The translations under genes were made by a program, and so were the position numbers. Of a DNA stretch of 6,520 bases, positions 6,099 to 6,520 are shown one piece after another (within the stretch, counting starts at the first letter, position 1; each line of letters starts with the position of its first letter). The notes beneath the pieces were generated by a model, which ran no database searches, was not told where the DNA came from, and saw only the letters and a program-made list of their open reading frames with translations. Source of the DNA: Planctomycetota bacterium (GTDB lineage: Bacteria; Planctomycetota; B129-G9); the NCBI GenBank assembly GCA_030622295.1, contig JAUXGI010000065.1, positions 1 to 6,520 on the forward strand. The letters run 5' to 3'.

Positions 6099-6520
6099 TC
6101 AGGGGTTGAGGTTCAGTTCGGCACGTCGGATGCGAGCCGCCAGCGGGTCCAGCCCGAGCACGCGCAGCACTTCTTCCGGCCGCGCGCTGCCCCTGGGGGT
6201 GACTCTTATGTGCAGCATGAGTCCCTGCGGGGCGACCTCGAGAGCGCTGACGTACGGCCGCAGGTCCACGCGGGTTACCTTTTCCACGCGTATCCTGTCG
6301 ATTTCCACCCTGCGGCTCCGCAGAAAGGATTCCGCTCTTTCTTTCATCCATTCCTTTTCCATGCTCTCGGGCAGCGTGGCCAGATAGACCACATCCCGGG
6401 GTACGGCGCTTGCTTGCGGAGAAGCCAGTTCCACCCTGAGTACGTCAATCCCCTCAGGGAGTTCGGCTTCCAGGCGTTCGTGCAATTCCGTGGCCCTGTA
6501 CCCGCGTGAAGTGTCGTGAA
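6099..6520 (-). CDS. DUF2344/TIGR03936 radical-SAM-linked protein, C-terminal part
   Basis: The frame is open at the right window edge, so only the last 139 or so residues are seen. The order (LHERLEAELPEGIDVLRVEL, then PRDVVYLATLP, then a C-terminal part ending AARIRRAELNLNP) fits the C-terminal half of DUF2344 proteins. These accompany, or are fused to, a B12-binding radical SAM protein just upstream of rng or the rplU cluster in many bacteria. Their biochemical role is not established. A TTG at 6485 is not a credible start, because the frame continues upstream with similar coding character. No cofactor motif is visible in this part. The TGA stop is 53 nt before rng. Confidence 0.75.
   Translation of the reverse strand, partial: HDTSRGYRATELHERLEAELPEGIDVLRVELASPQASAVPRDVVYLATLPESMEKEWMKERAESFLRSRRVEIDRIRVEKVTRVDLRPYVSALEVAPQGLMLHIRVTPRGSARPEEVLRVLGLDPLAARIRRAELNLNP

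Noticed and set aside
6046..6351. A 102-residue N-terminal extension of RNase G
   Set aside because: The extension overlaps the end of the DUF2344 gene, is low-complexity (Arg, Gly, Pro, Ala), and the ATG at 6045 has a good ribosome-binding site and a family-like start.

Overview
The window is about 6.5 kb of moderately GC-rich bacterial chromosome. Every convincing gene lies on the minus strand. Reading in the direction of transcription (right to left) they are: the C-terminal part of a DUF2344/TIGR03936 radical-SAM-linked protein, rng (RNase E/G family), rplU (L21), rpmA (L27), obg (ribosome-assembly GTPase), a PilT/PilU-family pilus ATPase, and coaX (type III pantothenate kinase). The order DUF2344 - rng - rplU - rpmA - obg is a widespread housekeeping ribosome/RNA cluster. 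L27 starts directly at MAHKKG without the cleavable N-terminal extension of Firmicutes, and a type IV pilus ATPase is present, so a Gram-negative-type lineage is likely. Planctomycetota or a neighbouring candidate phylum is my best guess from the gene order and repeat-rich spacers, but this is an inference.

Region by region: 1-152 is a repeat-filled spacer downstream of coaX; 153-908 coaX; 909-1029 repeat arrays; 1030-2205 pilT/pilU; 2206-2397 a spacer holding a nested palindrome; 2398-3402 obg; 3403-3546 a spacer with an intrinsic terminator and a 10-codon leader frame; 3547-3798 rpmA; 3799-3928 a spacer with a palindromic element; 3929-4258 rplU; 4259-4542 a spacer packed with repeats; 4543-6045 rng; 6046-6098 a short spacer; 6099-6520 the DUF2344 gene, open at the right edge.

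The genes are ordinary. The unusual part is the spacers, which carry several families of short repeats. Element A is a palindromic element of about 59-72 bp with GGGGTCAGAC-like ends, present as three full copies and one half copy. Element B is an inverted repeat of about 70 bp starting GGGGACAGTC. A 15-bp perfect palindrome occurs three times, each time inserted in a microrepeat array and flanked by 2-3 bp duplications. There are also 7-8 bp tandem arrays. Together they look like small non-autonomous elements that have colonised almost every gap of a ribosomal operon while sparing the coding sequences. No transposase, CRISPR array, tRNA or rRNA is visible.

Regulatory points: rpmA is followed by a good rho-independent terminator, yet obg starts only 12 nt beyond its T-tract. 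A tiny frame with a strong ribosome-binding site starts inside the terminator loop and stops 3 nt before the obg ATG, which suggests attenuation or translational coupling of obg.
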